From NCBI GenBank assembly GCA_029782025.1, contig JAKOVR010000109.1:1-60359 (forward strand): a stretch of 60,359 nt of DNA, given 5' to 3'. The translations under genes were made by a program, and so were the position numbers. Numbering within the stretch: position 1 is the first letter of the stretch; each line of letters starts with the position of its first letter. The notes beneath the pieces were generated by a model. The model saw only the letters and a program-made list of their open reading frames with translations, ran no database searches and was not told where the DNA came from. Shown in pieces: positions 21,140-30,700 of the stretch. The stretch is from Actinomycetes bacterium (GTDB lineage: Bacteria > Actinomycetota > Acidimicrobiia > Acidimicrobiales > Acidimicrobilacustridaceae).

Positions 21140-21994
21140 TCAGGCGACGGCAGCCCGGATGGCATCGGCCGTGGCGAGCGCGGCCAGGTGGCGGACGGCT
21201 TCGAGCTCGGGGGGGTCGAGCTTGTGATGCATCTCGCCCGTGGCGGCGGCCACGATGGCGTCGCCGTCGAAGATGGTGTGGGCGGGGTGGATGGCGCGGG
21301 CCAACCCGTCGTGCGCCGACTGGGCCACGAGATGGCACTGGGCCTTGGTGAGCCGGGCGTCGGTCACGACGACACCGATGGTGGTGTTGGCGAACGGATC
21401 GCCCGGGATCGTCGGGGGCGGCTCGTCGAAGGCCTCGCCGTCGGCCACCACCCGGCCGAAGCTGTTGACGGCCATGATCGCCACCACCCCGAAGCCGCCG
21501 TGCTCGCGGTGGGCGATGCCGAGCCCGCCCGGCCGGGCGTGCTCCCGACCACGGGTCTTGTCGACGGTGGCCCCGGTGCCGGCGCCCACCCGCCCCTGCG
21601 CGGCGACGTTGTAGCCCAGCAGCTCCTGGCAGGCCGCCCGGCCCTCGGCCGCTCCCGGACGCACGCTGGCGTCGCCCTCCATGAGGTCGAAGAGGCCGAG
21701 GCCGATCACGATCGGCACCAGTCCGCCCCCGGTGGGGAAGCCGCGGCCGTGCTCCTCGCACCACTGCACCACGCCGTCGGCGGCGGCGAGACCGAAGGCC
21801 GAACCCCCGCTCAGCACCACGGCGTCGATGCGGTCGACCAGCCGAGCCGGCTCGAGCAAAGCGAACTCGCGGCTCGCCGGGGAGCCGCCCCGCACCTCGC
21901 CGGAGGCGATCACCGCCTCGGGGAAGTGGACGACGGTGCACCCCGTGCGGGCGACGGGGTCGCTCCAATGGCCGACCAGCACGCTCTCGATCAT
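21140..21994 (-). CDS. P1 family (DmpA/NylC-like) autoprocessing peptidase
   Basis: 284 residues of the N-terminal-nucleophile P1 family. 'VVLSGGSAFGLAAADGVV', 'QGRVGAGTGATV' and 'FANTTIGVVVTDARL' are the conserved blocks. Autocleavage is expected between Asn203 and Thr204, freeing Thr as nucleophile, as in 6-aminohexanoate-oligomer hydrolase and L-aminopeptidase/D-Ala-esterase. The natural substrate is unknown, perhaps beta- or D-peptides. It ends 25 bp before the udg start and may share its transcript. Confidence 0.88.
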   Translation of the reverse strand: MIESVLVGHWSDPVARTGCTVVHFPEAVIASGEVRGGSPASREFALLEPARLVDRIDAVVLSGGSAFGLAAADGVVQWCEEHGRGFPTGGGLVPIVIGLGLFDLMEGDASVRPGAAEGRAACQELLGYNVAAQGRVGAGTGATVDKTRGREHARPGGLGIAHREHGGFGVVAIMAVNSFGRVVADGEAFDEPPPTIPGDPFANTTIGVVVTDARLTKAQCHLVAQSAHDGLARAIHPAHTIFDGDAIVAAATGEMHHKLDPPELEAVRHLAALATADAIRAAVA

Positions 21995-22085
21995 GGGCGC
22001 AGGTTACGCCGATCCGCGACCGGTGCCGTCCGGGCCCCGCTGGCCGCTCCCGCCCGGCCCCCATCTCGTCGCTAACGTGGCGCCG

Positions 22086-23744
22086 GTGAGCACGTGTGGG
22101 TACTGCGGGGCACCGGCCGCGGGGGCCGACGTGTTCTGCGCGGTGTGCGGCCGAACGCTCGTGGCGCAGGATGCCGCCGCCCCCTCGCCATGGGGTCCGC
22201 CGTCGGGCCCGCCGTCGCCATGGGGACCGCCGTCGGGTCCGGGCGCGGGACCAGCAGGCGGCGGGCCGCCACCGGGGGCCACCGGTCCGGCCGGCTGGGG
22301 GCCGCCGACCGCTGGGCCGGGCGCCGGGCCAGCCCCGGGGGGGCCAGGGTACGGACCGCCCGGGTACGGGCCACCCGGGTCCGGACCTCCCGGCTACGGG
22401 CCACCGCCGGGCGGGCCGGGCTACGGGCCGCCCGGCTACGGACCACCCCCGGGCGGGCCGGCTTACGGGCCACCCGGCTACGGACCGCCGGGCTTCGGAC
22501 CCGCGCCCGGGATGTGGGGCCCGCCCCCGCCCCGCAAACCCACCTCCGGGGTCCGCATCGCCATCTACATCCTCGGACCCATCGTCCTCGTCATCCTCCT
22601 GCTCGCCTTCGTCGGGATGGCGGCGTCGTCGAACGGCACGCGCCGGACGGGAAGCGTGTCGATCGCCGAGGACGGCACGGCGCCCACCACGGCCGACCAC
22701 TGGCACTGGGCCTACGGCATCTACGTGTGCGACCGCTTCCTCCCGCATCTGAGCGACGAGTTCGGCGACCAGTTCGGGATCCACACCCACCGCGACGGGA
22801 TCATCCACATCCACCCGTTCAGCGGCAACGTCGCCGGACGGCGAGCCACCCTCGGCCGGTTCTTCAGCGACACCGGGATGACGGTCTCGACGACGTCGAT
22901 GACCATCCCGGCGCCGAACTCAGGCCGCTCCACCACGTACTCCACCTGCGACGGCAAGCCGGCCACGGTCCGGGTGCGCATCTGGGACGTCGACGACCCG
23001 TCGACCCCGGTGCGCACGATCGACGACGCCTTCGGCGACATCCACTTCGACAAGGACCGCCAGGCCATCACCATCGCCCTGGTCCCCGCCGGCAAGGACA
23101 TCCTGCAGCCGCCGTCGCTGGCCACGCTCGACGAGCTGACCGACGGCCCGACCGCGCCGCGTTCCGGCCCCGGCACCAGCCGCCCCGGGACGTCGGTGCC
23201 TCGAGCAACCCCGGGCACGGGAGCGATCCCGGCCTCGTGCCCTCCGTCGGGGTTGCCGGCGCCCCCCACCTCCCCGATGGTCGCCGACATCGTCCCGTCG
23301 CTCCCCGGGACCACGCCGACCCGCCGCGATCTGTCGCTCCTCGAGCTCTGCTGGGCGAACGGCGCCGTCCAGGGGAGGAGCGGGGTCGATGTCAAGTTCC
23401 GCGGCACGGACGGTACCTGCGCCACCACGGAACACTGGGTCATCTCCGAGTTCGCGTCGACCAAGGACGCACAGGCCGCCCTCGATGCTCGCCAGGCCAC
23501 CCTCGACCAGCGGCGCTACGGGTTGGCCCAACAGCCCGGAGAGCACCTCACCCTCGCGTCGCTTCCGGCCGGGGCCCGGGCCGAGCTCGACCTCGACGGC
23601 CCTTGCCTGCGGCAGCTCCGCCTGGGCGCCGTGTCCCACCGGTACATGGTGGCGCTCGTCATCGACCTCGGCCCCGACACCACGCCCGACCAGCGCACCG
23701 ATCGGTTCCTGCAAGCCCTCGACGCCGCGGCGAAGCTGCCCTGA
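22086..23744 (+). CDS. Zinc-ribbon, membrane-anchored protein with a His-rich extracytoplasmic domain
   Basis: 552 residues. Residues 1-25 form a zinc ribbon ('CGYCGAP...FCAVCG'), 26-150 are a Gly/Pro/Tyr low-complexity region with 'GPPGYGPP' repeats, and 156-180 are one membrane helix. After that, about 195-350 carry a domain starting 'DHWHWAYGIYVCDRFLP' with 'IHTHRDGIIHIHPFSG', which has five His in HxH pairs and could bind metal. A Pro-rich linker leads to a second domain (about 405-552) with 'ELCWANG', 'GTCATTEHWVISEF' and 'DGPCLRQL'. Start GTG 22086 puts the zinc ribbon at the extreme N-terminus. I do not recognise a function; the His-rich domain may be a family found in related actinobacteria. 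Confidence 0.8.
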   Translation: MSTCGYCGAPAAGADVFCAVCGRTLVAQDAAAPSPWGPPSGPPSPWGPPSGPGAGPAGGGPPPGATGPAGWGPPTAGPGAGPAPGGPGYGPPGYGPPGSGPPGYGPPPGGPGYGPPGYGPPPGGPAYGPPGYGPPGFGPAPGMWGPPPPRKPTSGVRIAIYILGPIVLVILLLAFVGMAASSNGTRRTGSVSIAEDGTAPTTADHWHWAYGIYVCDRFLPHLSDEFGDQFGIHTHRDGIIHIHPFSGNVAGRRATLGRFFSDTGMTVSTTSMTIPAPNSGRSTTYSTCDGKPATVRVRIWDVDDPSTPVRTIDDAFGDIHFDKDRQAITIALVPAGKDILQPPSLATLDELTDGPTAPRSGPGTSRPGTSVPRATPGTGAIPASCPPSGLPAPPTSPMVADIVPSLPGTTPTRRDLSLLELCWANGAVQGRSGVDVKFRGTDGTCATTEHWVISEFASTKDAQAALDARQATLDQRRYGLAQQPGEHLTLASLPAGARAELDLDGPCLRQLRLGAVSHRYMVALVIDLGPDTTPDQRTDRFLQALDAAAKLP

Positions 23745-23779
23745 GGAACGCTCCGGCCACAGCCACGTGTGGTGCCGTT

Positions 23780-23828
23780 CCTTTGGGTGCGTAAGGGTGC
23801 GCTATGCGCGCCCTTACGCACCCAAAGG
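23780..23828 (+). repeat. Type A palindromic repeat, copy A3
   Basis: 23-bp arms around a TAT centre with one mismatch, which is U-G in plus-strand RNA. It lies between the convergent zinc-ribbon and aldehyde dehydrogenase genes, 35 bp after the first and 6 bp beyond the second. Confidence 0.9.
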
Positions 23829-23834
23829 CAGTGC

Positions 23835-25211
23835 TCAGGCCGAACGGCGGTGCCAGGCCTTGGGGCGGGTGAAGGCGGTGATGCCGAGGGTCGACAGCGT
23901 GGCCCCGATGCCCGAGTGCCCGCGGCCCGACCAGGGCAGGCGGGGGCTCACCCGGTCGCAGCAGTTCCAGTAGGCCGAGCCGGCGTCGAGGCGGGCCAGC
24001 AGCCCGAGCGCCCGGCCCTCGTCGGGGGTGTACACGCCGGCAGTCAGCCCGAACTCGGTGTCGTTCATCCGGGCCAGGGCCTCGTCGTCGGAGCCCACCT
24101 TCTCGATGCCAATGATCGGACCGAAGCTCTCGTCGCGCATCACCGCCATGTCGCTGGTGACGTCGAGCAGCACCGTGGGCTCGAACCAGCCCGGGTGGCC
24201 GTCGTGGGTCGTGGGCCCGCCGCCCCGCGCCAACGTCGCACCCTTGGTCACGGCGTCGGCCACCTGGGCCACCAGCACGTCGGCCTGCTGCGGGCGGGTG
24301 AGCGGGCCGAGGTAGGTGGCGTCATCGGCCGGGTCGCCGAGGACGAACCCGTCGACGGTGTCGAGGAACCGCTCGACGAACCGGTCGTAGACGGCCTCGT
24401 GGACGTAGATGCGCTCGACCGAACAGCAGCTCTGGCCGTTGTTGTAGAAGGCGCCGTCGGCGATGGCGGGAGCCACGGCGTCGACGTCGACGTCGTCGCA
24501 CACGTAGACCGGATCCTTGCCGCCGAGCTCGAGCTGGACCGGGATCATGCGCCCGGCCACGGTCTCGGCGATGCGCCGGCCCGTGGCGTAGGAGCCGGTG
24601 AAGAACACGCCGTCGATGGGCTGGGCCAGCAGGGCGCCGCCCACGTCAGCGCCACCCACCAGCACCTGGAACACGTCGCGGGGCACGCCGGCCGCCCAGA
24701 GCAGCTCGCCGATGGCGCGGCCGGTGCCGAGGGCGAACTCCGACGGCTTGTAGAGCACGGCGTTGCCGGCCAGCAGGGCGGGGACGAACACGTTGGACCC
24801 CACGAACCAGGGGTAGTTCCAGGCCGAGATGTTGGCCACCACCCCCAGGGGCTCGTGGCTGATGACCTCGACCAGGCCGTTGGCGGTGTCGTCGAGCACC
24901 ACCTGGTCGGCCAGCGTGGCCTCGGCGTGCTCGAGGAAGAAGTCGACCCGCGGCAGCAGGCCGTTGAGCTCGTTGCGGCTCTGCCCGATCGGCTTGCCCG
25001 TCTCGGCCGTGAGCACGGCGGCCAGCTCGTCGAGCCGGTCCACCACCCCGGCCCGGAAGCCACGGATGGCGTCGAGCCGTTCGGTCAGCGGGCGGGCGGC
25101 CCACGCCGGCTGGGCGGCCCGGGCCGAGGCGTAGGCCGAGGCGACGCCGTCGGGGGTGGTGTCGTCGACCTCGTCGATGAGCTCGCCGTTGGCGGGGTTG
25201 ACGATCTTCAT
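23835..25211 (-). CDS. Aldehyde dehydrogenase (NAD(P)+), PuuC/GabD-like context
   Basis: 458 residues, ALDH superfamily. Catalytic Cys in 'NNGQSCCSVERIYVH', general base Glu in 'QLELGGKDPVYV', cofactor-binding 'GVFFTGSYATGR' and 'ISAWNYPWFV'. It oxidises an aldehyde to the acid. The ATG 25211 overlaps the stop of the gamma-glutamyl amidase gene (ATGA), and the gene lies in one operon with it and an Fe-alcohol dehydrogenase. With the nearby glutamine-synthetase-like gene this suggests gamma-glutamylated amine degradation, an inference from context. Confidence 0.92.
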   Translation of the reverse strand: MKIVNPANGELIDEVDDTTPDGVASAYASARAAQPAWAARPLTERLDAIRGFRAGVVDRLDELAAVLTAETGKPIGQSRNELNGLLPRVDFFLEHAEATLADQVVLDDTANGLVEVISHEPLGVVANISAWNYPWFVGSNVFVPALLAGNAVLYKPSEFALGTGRAIGELLWAAGVPRDVFQVLVGGADVGGALLAQPIDGVFFTGSYATGRRIAETVAGRMIPVQLELGGKDPVYVCDDVDVDAVAPAIADGAFYNNGQSCCSVERIYVHEAVYDRFVERFLDTVDGFVLGDPADDATYLGPLTRPQQADVLVAQVADAVTKGATLARGGGPTTHDGHPGWFEPTVLLDVTSDMAVMRDESFGPIIGIEKVGSDDEALARMNDTEFGLTAGVYTPDEGRALGLLARLDAGSAYWNCCDRVSPRLPWSGRGHSGIGATLSTLGITAFTRPKAWHRRSA

Positions 25212-26002
25212 CGGGTGGCTGCCTTTCGCGCCTCGTCGAGGAACTGGTGGAGGATCGGGTCGTTGTCGAGCATGGAGCCGTCGTCGACGCCCTCGAAGAA
25301 CTCGGGGTGCCACTGCACGCCGAAGGCCCAGCGCCGGTCGTCGGGGCCCGTCGGGGCGAGGCGGATGGCCTCGACGATGCCGTCGTCACTCGATCGGGCC
25401 TCCACCACGAGCCCCTCGCCGAGGTCGCGCACGGCCTGGTGGTGGATCGAGTTCACGAGCACCGACCCCTGCCCCGGGTAGAGGGCGGCGAGGCCGCATC
25501 CTTCGACGAGGTCGACGCGGTGGAGGTTGTGGTCGTAGAGCTCCTGGCTCCGGTGCACCCGCTCGGTGGCCCCCTGCTCGCGCTGGTCCTGCCAGAGCGT
25601 GCCCCCGAGGGCGACGTTGAGGACCTGGGCGCCCCGGCAGATCCCGAGCACGGGCTTGCCGGCGGCGAGGAAGGCGTGGATCAGTTCGATCTCGTAGCGG
25701 TCGCGGATGGCGTCGCCCTCCCACTCGGGGCGGAGCGGCTCCTCGCCGTAGGTGCGCGGGCAGACGTCGCTGCCGCCGTGGAGCAGCAACCCGTCGAGGT
25801 CGTCGACGTAGGCGGCGACGGTGGTGGCCCCGCCCGGCCGCACGGTGGGCACCCCGTAGGTGATGGCGCCGCCGCGCTGCACCCACCACGCCATCGACTG
25901 CTCGACGTAGAGGAGGGTCTTGCCCTTGAAGATCGGGCGGTCCGGATCGGCGTGGAAGAAGCAGGACGAGATGCCGATCCGGGGCGGCCGCTCCTCGGTC
26001 AT
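25208..26002 (-). CDS. Class I glutamine amidotransferase-like gamma-glutamyl hydrolase (PuuD-like)
   Basis: 264 residues. Triad visible: Cys in 'VLGICRGAQVLNV', His and Glu in 'FGVQWHPEFFEG'. 'LLLHGGSDVCPRTYGEE' is typical of peptidase C26, gamma-glutamyl-gamma-aminobutyrate hydrolase types. Family role: release of glutamate from gamma-glutamyl-GABA or similar in the Puu pathway. It overlaps its neighbours by 4 bp at both ends (ATGA), so it is translated in step with the Fe-alcohol dehydrogenase and aldehyde dehydrogenase. Confidence 0.88.
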   Translation of the reverse strand: MTEERPPRIGISSCFFHADPDRPIFKGKTLLYVEQSMAWWVQRGGAITYGVPTVRPGGATTVAAYVDDLDGLLLHGGSDVCPRTYGEEPLRPEWEGDAIRDRYEIELIHAFLAAGKPVLGICRGAQVLNVALGGTLWQDQREQGATERVHRSQELYDHNLHRVDLVEGCGLAALYPGQGSVLVNSIHHQAVRDLGEGLVVEARSSDDGIVEAIRLAPTGPDDRRWAFGVQWHPEFFEGVDDGSMLDNDPILHQFLDEARKAATR

Positions 26003-27144
26003 GCGAACGCCTTGTCGAAGATGAGCTGGAAGTCGGCCAGGGTGCAGTCGCGGGGGTTGTTGAGATGGCAGGCGTCGCCCAGCGCGAACTCGGCCAACGC
26101 CCCGGCCTTCGCCGGGTCGACGTCGGTGCCGGCCAGGGTGGCCGGGATGCCGACCTCGGCCTTGAGGTCGGCCAGCCAACGCAGGAACCCGCCCGGCGTG
26201 GCGTCGGCCAACCCGACGGCGACGGCCATCGTGGTGAACCGCTCGGGCACGGCCTCGACGTTGTGCTCGAGGGCGATGTCGATCATGACGCCGTTGGCCA
26301 ACCCGTGGTGCATGTCGGCGATGGTGCCGAGGGCGTGGGCGGTGGAGTGCACGAGCCCGAGACCCTTCTGGAAGGCGATCGCCCCCATCATCGAGCTCAT
26401 GAGCATCCCGCCGCGGGCGTCGAGGTCGGTGGGGGCGGCCACGGCCGTGGCGAGGTGCTGGGCACCGAGGCGCAGGCCCTCCAGCGCGATCCCGTCGCAG
26501 ATCGGGTGGTAGTGCTTGGCCAGGTAGGCCTCGATGTTGTGGGTGATGGCGTCGAGCCCGGTGGCGGCGGTGATCGGGCCGGGCAGGCCCACCGTGAGCT
26601 CGGGGTCGGCGAACACGGCCTTGGCCAGGAGGTGGGGCGAGAAGATGATCTTCTTGACGTGGGTGTCGTCGTCGGCGATCACGGCGGAGCGACCCACCTC
26701 GCTCCCGGTGCCGGCGGTGGTGGGCAGGGCAACGAAGTAGGGGACGGTGGCCTCGATGGGGCGCGCCCCGGGCATCTCGTCCTCGTAGTCGAACAGGTCG
26801 CCCGGGTGGGTGGCCATCAGCCCGACGGCCTTGGCCACATCGAGGGCGGCGCCGCCGCCGACCCCGACGATGGCGTCGGCGCCATGGGCCCGGAAGGCCT
26901 CGACCCCGGCGTCGACCTGGCTCTTCACCGGGTTGCCCCACACCCCGTCGAACGTCCCGACGTCGAGCCCGTCGCGGCCGAGGTCGGCCACCAGCTCCCC
27001 GAAGAAGGGCAACGGCGACACGCCCTTGTCGGTCACGACCAACGGCCGGCGCACCCCGGCCGCGGCGAGATCGCCGGCCACGAGGGCGCGAGCCCCGGGG
27101 CCGAAGTGGATCGTCGTGGGGAAGCTGAAACGGGAGAGGGGCAT
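25999..27144 (-). CDS. Iron-containing alcohol dehydrogenase
   Basis: 381 residues. 'FGPGARALV' near the N-terminus, NAD-binding 'VGVGGGAALDVAKAVGLM', 'ALPTTAGTGSEVG' and metal-binding His residues in 'GLDAITHNIEAYLA', 'GLVHSTAHALG' and 'MHHGLANGVM' are all family III ADH features. It interconverts an alcohol and an aldehyde, possibly feeding the adjacent aldehyde dehydrogenase. First gene of the three-gene minus operon; 119 bp separate it from the divergent cNMP-binding gene. Confidence 0.92.
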   Translation of the reverse strand: MPLSRFSFPTTIHFGPGARALVAGDLAAAGVRRPLVVTDKGVSPLPFFGELVADLGRDGLDVGTFDGVWGNPVKSQVDAGVEAFRAHGADAIVGVGGGAALDVAKAVGLMATHPGDLFDYEDEMPGARPIEATVPYFVALPTTAGTGSEVGRSAVIADDDTHVKKIIFSPHLLAKAVFADPELTVGLPGPITAATGLDAITHNIEAYLAKHYHPICDGIALEGLRLGAQHLATAVAAPTDLDARGGMLMSSMMGAIAFQKGLGLVHSTAHALGTIADMHHGLANGVMIDIALEHNVEAVPERFTTMAVAVGLADATPGGFLRWLADLKAEVGIPATLAGTDVDPAKAGALAEFALGDACHLNNPRDCTLADFQLIFDKAFA

Positions 27145-27263
27145 CGGCGTCCGATCTCGAGCAAGGCCGGGACCTCCGGCCGGCCGCGGCCCGCCATTCT
27201 GGCAGGATGACGGGGCCGGAGCGGAAGCCGCCACGCCGCTGGCCGGGCACCTCTGGGAGGGCC

Positions 27264-27746
27264 ATGTCCTTCGACAGCTACTTCGACTACCCCGGGACGG
27301 AGCGCCCGGCGGCTGCGCCCGGCGCCGCCCCGTTCCTCGGCACGTGCTCGGCCGACGAGTGGGCCGTCATCACCGCCCACACCGACACCGTCCGCTACGA
27401 CCCCGGCGCGACCGTGATCGCCGAAGGAGTCCTCGACCGCACCCTCCACATCGTCGTACGGGGCCAGCTCGAGGTGCTGGCCACGGGGCGGACCCGGCGC
27501 AGCCGCCGGGTGGCCCTCCTCGAGCCCGGGGCCGTGGTCGGCGAGCACGGCTTCCTCGACGGGGAGGCGGCCAACGCCACCGTGCGGGCCACGACCGAGG
27601 CCGAGGTGCTCCGCCTCCCGCTCCAGCGGTTCGAGGTGTTGGCGGCCAAGGACCCCCACCTCGGCCTCTACCTGCTGTTCGACCTGGGTCGGGTCGTCAG
27701 CCTGCGCCTCCGGGCCGCGGAGGCCCAGCAGGGCGGTGGCTGGTGA
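27264..27746 (+). CDS. Cyclic nucleotide-binding (CRP-like sensor) domain protein without DNA-binding domain
   Basis: 160 residues. A single cNMP-binding beta-roll: 'YDPGATVIAEGVLDRTLHIV', 'GQLEVL', 'LLEPGAVVGEHGFLDGEA' and 'ATVRATTEAEVLRLPL'. This phosphate-binding cassette region has 'GEHGFLDGEAANATV', close to G-E-x-x-L...R-x-A/T but with Asn-Ala in place of the Arg, so cyclic nucleotide binding is uncertain. There is no helix-turn-helix. ATG 27264 has GGGAGG 4 nt upstream. The stop overlaps the start of the giant redox gene (GTGA), implying coupled synthesis and joint function. Confidence 0.85.
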   Translation: MSFDSYFDYPGTERPAAAPGAAPFLGTCSADEWAVITAHTDTVRYDPGATVIAEGVLDRTLHIVVRGQLEVLATGRTRRSRRVALLEPGAVVGEHGFLDGEAANATVRATTEAEVLRLPLQRFEVLAAKDPHLGLYLLFDLGRVVSLRLRAAEAQQGGGW

Positions 27747-30700
27747 CGGCGCCCTTCTCCCGCGTGCGCACCGTCCACCGGCCGACCATCGCCCGGGGCA
27801 GCCTCGCCAGCGCCACCGCCATCCTGCCGACACCGGCGCCACCGGTCCCGGTCACGGTCACCGAACCCGGCGCGCCGACGCGGGAGGAGGTGGTGACCGA
27901 CGTGGTGGTGGTGGGGCGCGACGCCCACGGGATCCGGTTGGCGGACCCGTCGGTCAGCCGGCGCCACCTGCTCCTGCGCCCGGGGCCGGCGGGCCTCACC
28001 GCCGAGGACCTCGGGTCGTCGTACGGCACCACGGTGAACGGTCGCCGGCTCACCGGAGAGACCGGGTTGAGCGCCGGCGACGTGCTCGTCCTCGGACAGA
28101 CCCGGCTCGTGGTCGGGGTCCGGGGATCGGTCGCGGCGCCCCCCCCACCCGTCGGCGGTGGCCATCCGGGGGGAGGGACCACGGTCCTCGTCGGCACCCC
28201 TTCGGCCCCCGTCACCGCGCCCACCCTGGTGATGGGCGGCCCCGCGCCCGGGACCGTCGGCCCACCGACGGCACCGGCGCAAACACCGGCACCCAGTTGG
28301 ACGGCCACGCTCACCGCCCGCGACGGCACCGTCACCGCCGTCGCCATCCCCACCGTGCTCGAGGTCGGCCGCCAGGGCGCCGGGCTCGCCGTCGACGACC
28401 CCTCGGTGTCGCGCCGCCACCTGGCGTTCCGGATCGGCCCCGCCGGCCTGAGCGTCGAGGACCTCGGGTCGTCCTACGGCACCACCGTCAACGGCCACGC
28501 CGTCACCGCACCCGTGCTGCTGTCCCCCGGCGACACGGTGCGCTTCGGCGCCTGCGCCATCACCATCGGCCAGCCGGCGCCGGCGCCGACGGTCGACGCG
28601 CCCCCGCCAACGGCCGACGCGCCCCCACCGACGGTCGAGGCGCCCCCACCCGCGCCCCCACCCGCGCCCCCGCCTGCGCCGCCCGCCGGCCCGCCCGCGG
28701 TCACCCCCGGCCCGCCGGTGCTCGGTCCGCCCGAGCTGCCGGCCCCCGTCACCGACCAGCCGCCTGACGCCGGCCGCCAGCTGATCCCGGTCGAGGCCGA
28801 ACCCCTGCCGCCGTTCCCCAACTACACCCAGCTGCGGCGCCGGGTGCCGATCGTGGCCTGGCACCCCGTCCGGGTGGTGAGCGTGGCCGTCTACCTCGGC
28901 CTGTGCACCTTCATGGTCGTCCGCCCCGACGGCGCGCTGTTCTTCTTCTGGCGGCTGTTCGTGCCGGTAGCCCCGCTGATCTTCCTCGTGGCTCCCGGCC
29001 TCTGGCGCAACATCTGCCCGCTCGCCGCCGCCAACCAGACGCCTCGGCTGTTCGGCTTCACGCAGGGGCGCACCGCGCCGGCGTGGCTCCGGGACCAGGG
29101 TGGCGGCTACCTCATCGCCTGCACCCTGTTCCTCACGATCGTGCCCACCCGCCTGCTCGTGTTCAACACCAACGGGCCGGCCACCGGCGTGCTGCTGCTC
29201 CTCGTCATCGCGTCGGCCTTCGCCGGGGGCACGGTCCTGAAGGGCAAGAGCGGCTGGTGCTCCAGCCACTGTCCGATGCTGCCGGTCGAGCGCCTGTACG
29301 GCCAGACCCCGTTCGTGACCGTGCCCAACAGCCATTGCCAACCCTGCGTCGGGTGCACGAAGCACTGCTACGACTTCAACCCCGGCGTGGCCTACCAGGC
29401 CGACATGGCCGACGCCGATCCCGACTGGAGCGCGCCCCGCAAGTTCTTCGCCGGCGCGTTCCCCGGGGTGATGGTCGGGTTCTTCGGGCTCACCGCCGCC
29501 GCCGGCGACCCGTGGTACGAGACCTACGGCCGCTTCTACCTGGCCGTGCTGGCCACCGTGGGCCTGTTCTTCCTGCTCGACGGCTACCTGCGGGTGCCCA
29601 CCGGACGCCTGGCCGCCGCCTTCGGCGGCATCGCCTTCGTCCTCTTCTACTGGTACAACGCGCCGAAGATGGCCGATGCGTGGGGGCAGGTGACCGGCGC
29701 CGATCTCGGGCTCGCGGTCTGGCCGCTGCGGCTGGCCGTCGCCGCCCTGGTCGGCTGGTGGTTCGTGCGCACCGTCGCCGTCGAGCGTCGCTTCGTGGAG
29801 GAAGCGGTGGGCAAGCCCGGGGTGATGCTGTCACCGGCCGCCACCCGCTTCCTCGCCGAGCGGGCCCGCGAGGCCGACGGCGACGCGGGGTCGGCCGGCG
29901 CACCGGGCGGGCCCGAGGTGCGCTTCGCCCCCGACGACCGGCGGGCCGTGGCCCGGGCCGGGCAGTCGATCCTCGACGTGGCCGAGGCGGCCGGGATGCC
30001 GATCGAGGTGGGCTGCCGGATGGGGATGTGCGGCGCCGACCCCATCGCCGTGCTCGAGGGCATGGAGCACTGCTCGCCCATCGAGAGCGACGAGGAGAAC
30101 ACCCTGCGTCGGCTCGGCTACGCCAGCACCACCCGCCTGGCCTGCTGCGCCCGCCTCGACGGGCCCGTCACCGTGTCGCTCACCCCGGAGCGGGCCGGCA
30201 TCCACGGCACCGGCGCCTTCACCGCCCCCGCCGACCCCAACCTGCGCCGGGTCGTGGTGATCGGCAACGGCGTGGCCGGCACCACCACCGCCGACTTCAT
30301 CCGCCGCGGCCACCCGGACTGCGAGATCCACGTGATCGGCCGCGAGCCCCACCCGCTCTACAACCGCATGGGCATCGCCCGGCTCGTGTACGGCCGATCG
30401 GCCATGCAGGGCCTCTACCTGTTCGACGACGCCTGGTACGACGAGCGCGGGATCACCTCGTGGCTCAACACGCAGGTGTCGGCCGTGCACCTCGGCGCCC
30501 GAGCCGTCCACCTCGCCACCGGCGACGCCATCCAGTTCGACCGGCTGGTGCTGGCCATGGGCAGCGCGTCCACGGTGCTCACCGTGCCGGGGTGGGGCGG
30601 CCCCGGGTGCTTCGTCATGCGGGAGGCGGCCGACGCCATGGCCATGCGCTCCTACGTCCAGGCCCACGGCGTGCGCACGGCGGTGGTGGCCGGCGCGGGG

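Noticed and set aside
27207..27263. N-terminal extension of the cNMP-binding protein from an ATG at 27207
   Set aside because: The extension is Arg/Pro-rich without a fold and the ATG at 27264 has a good Shine-Dalgarno sequence.
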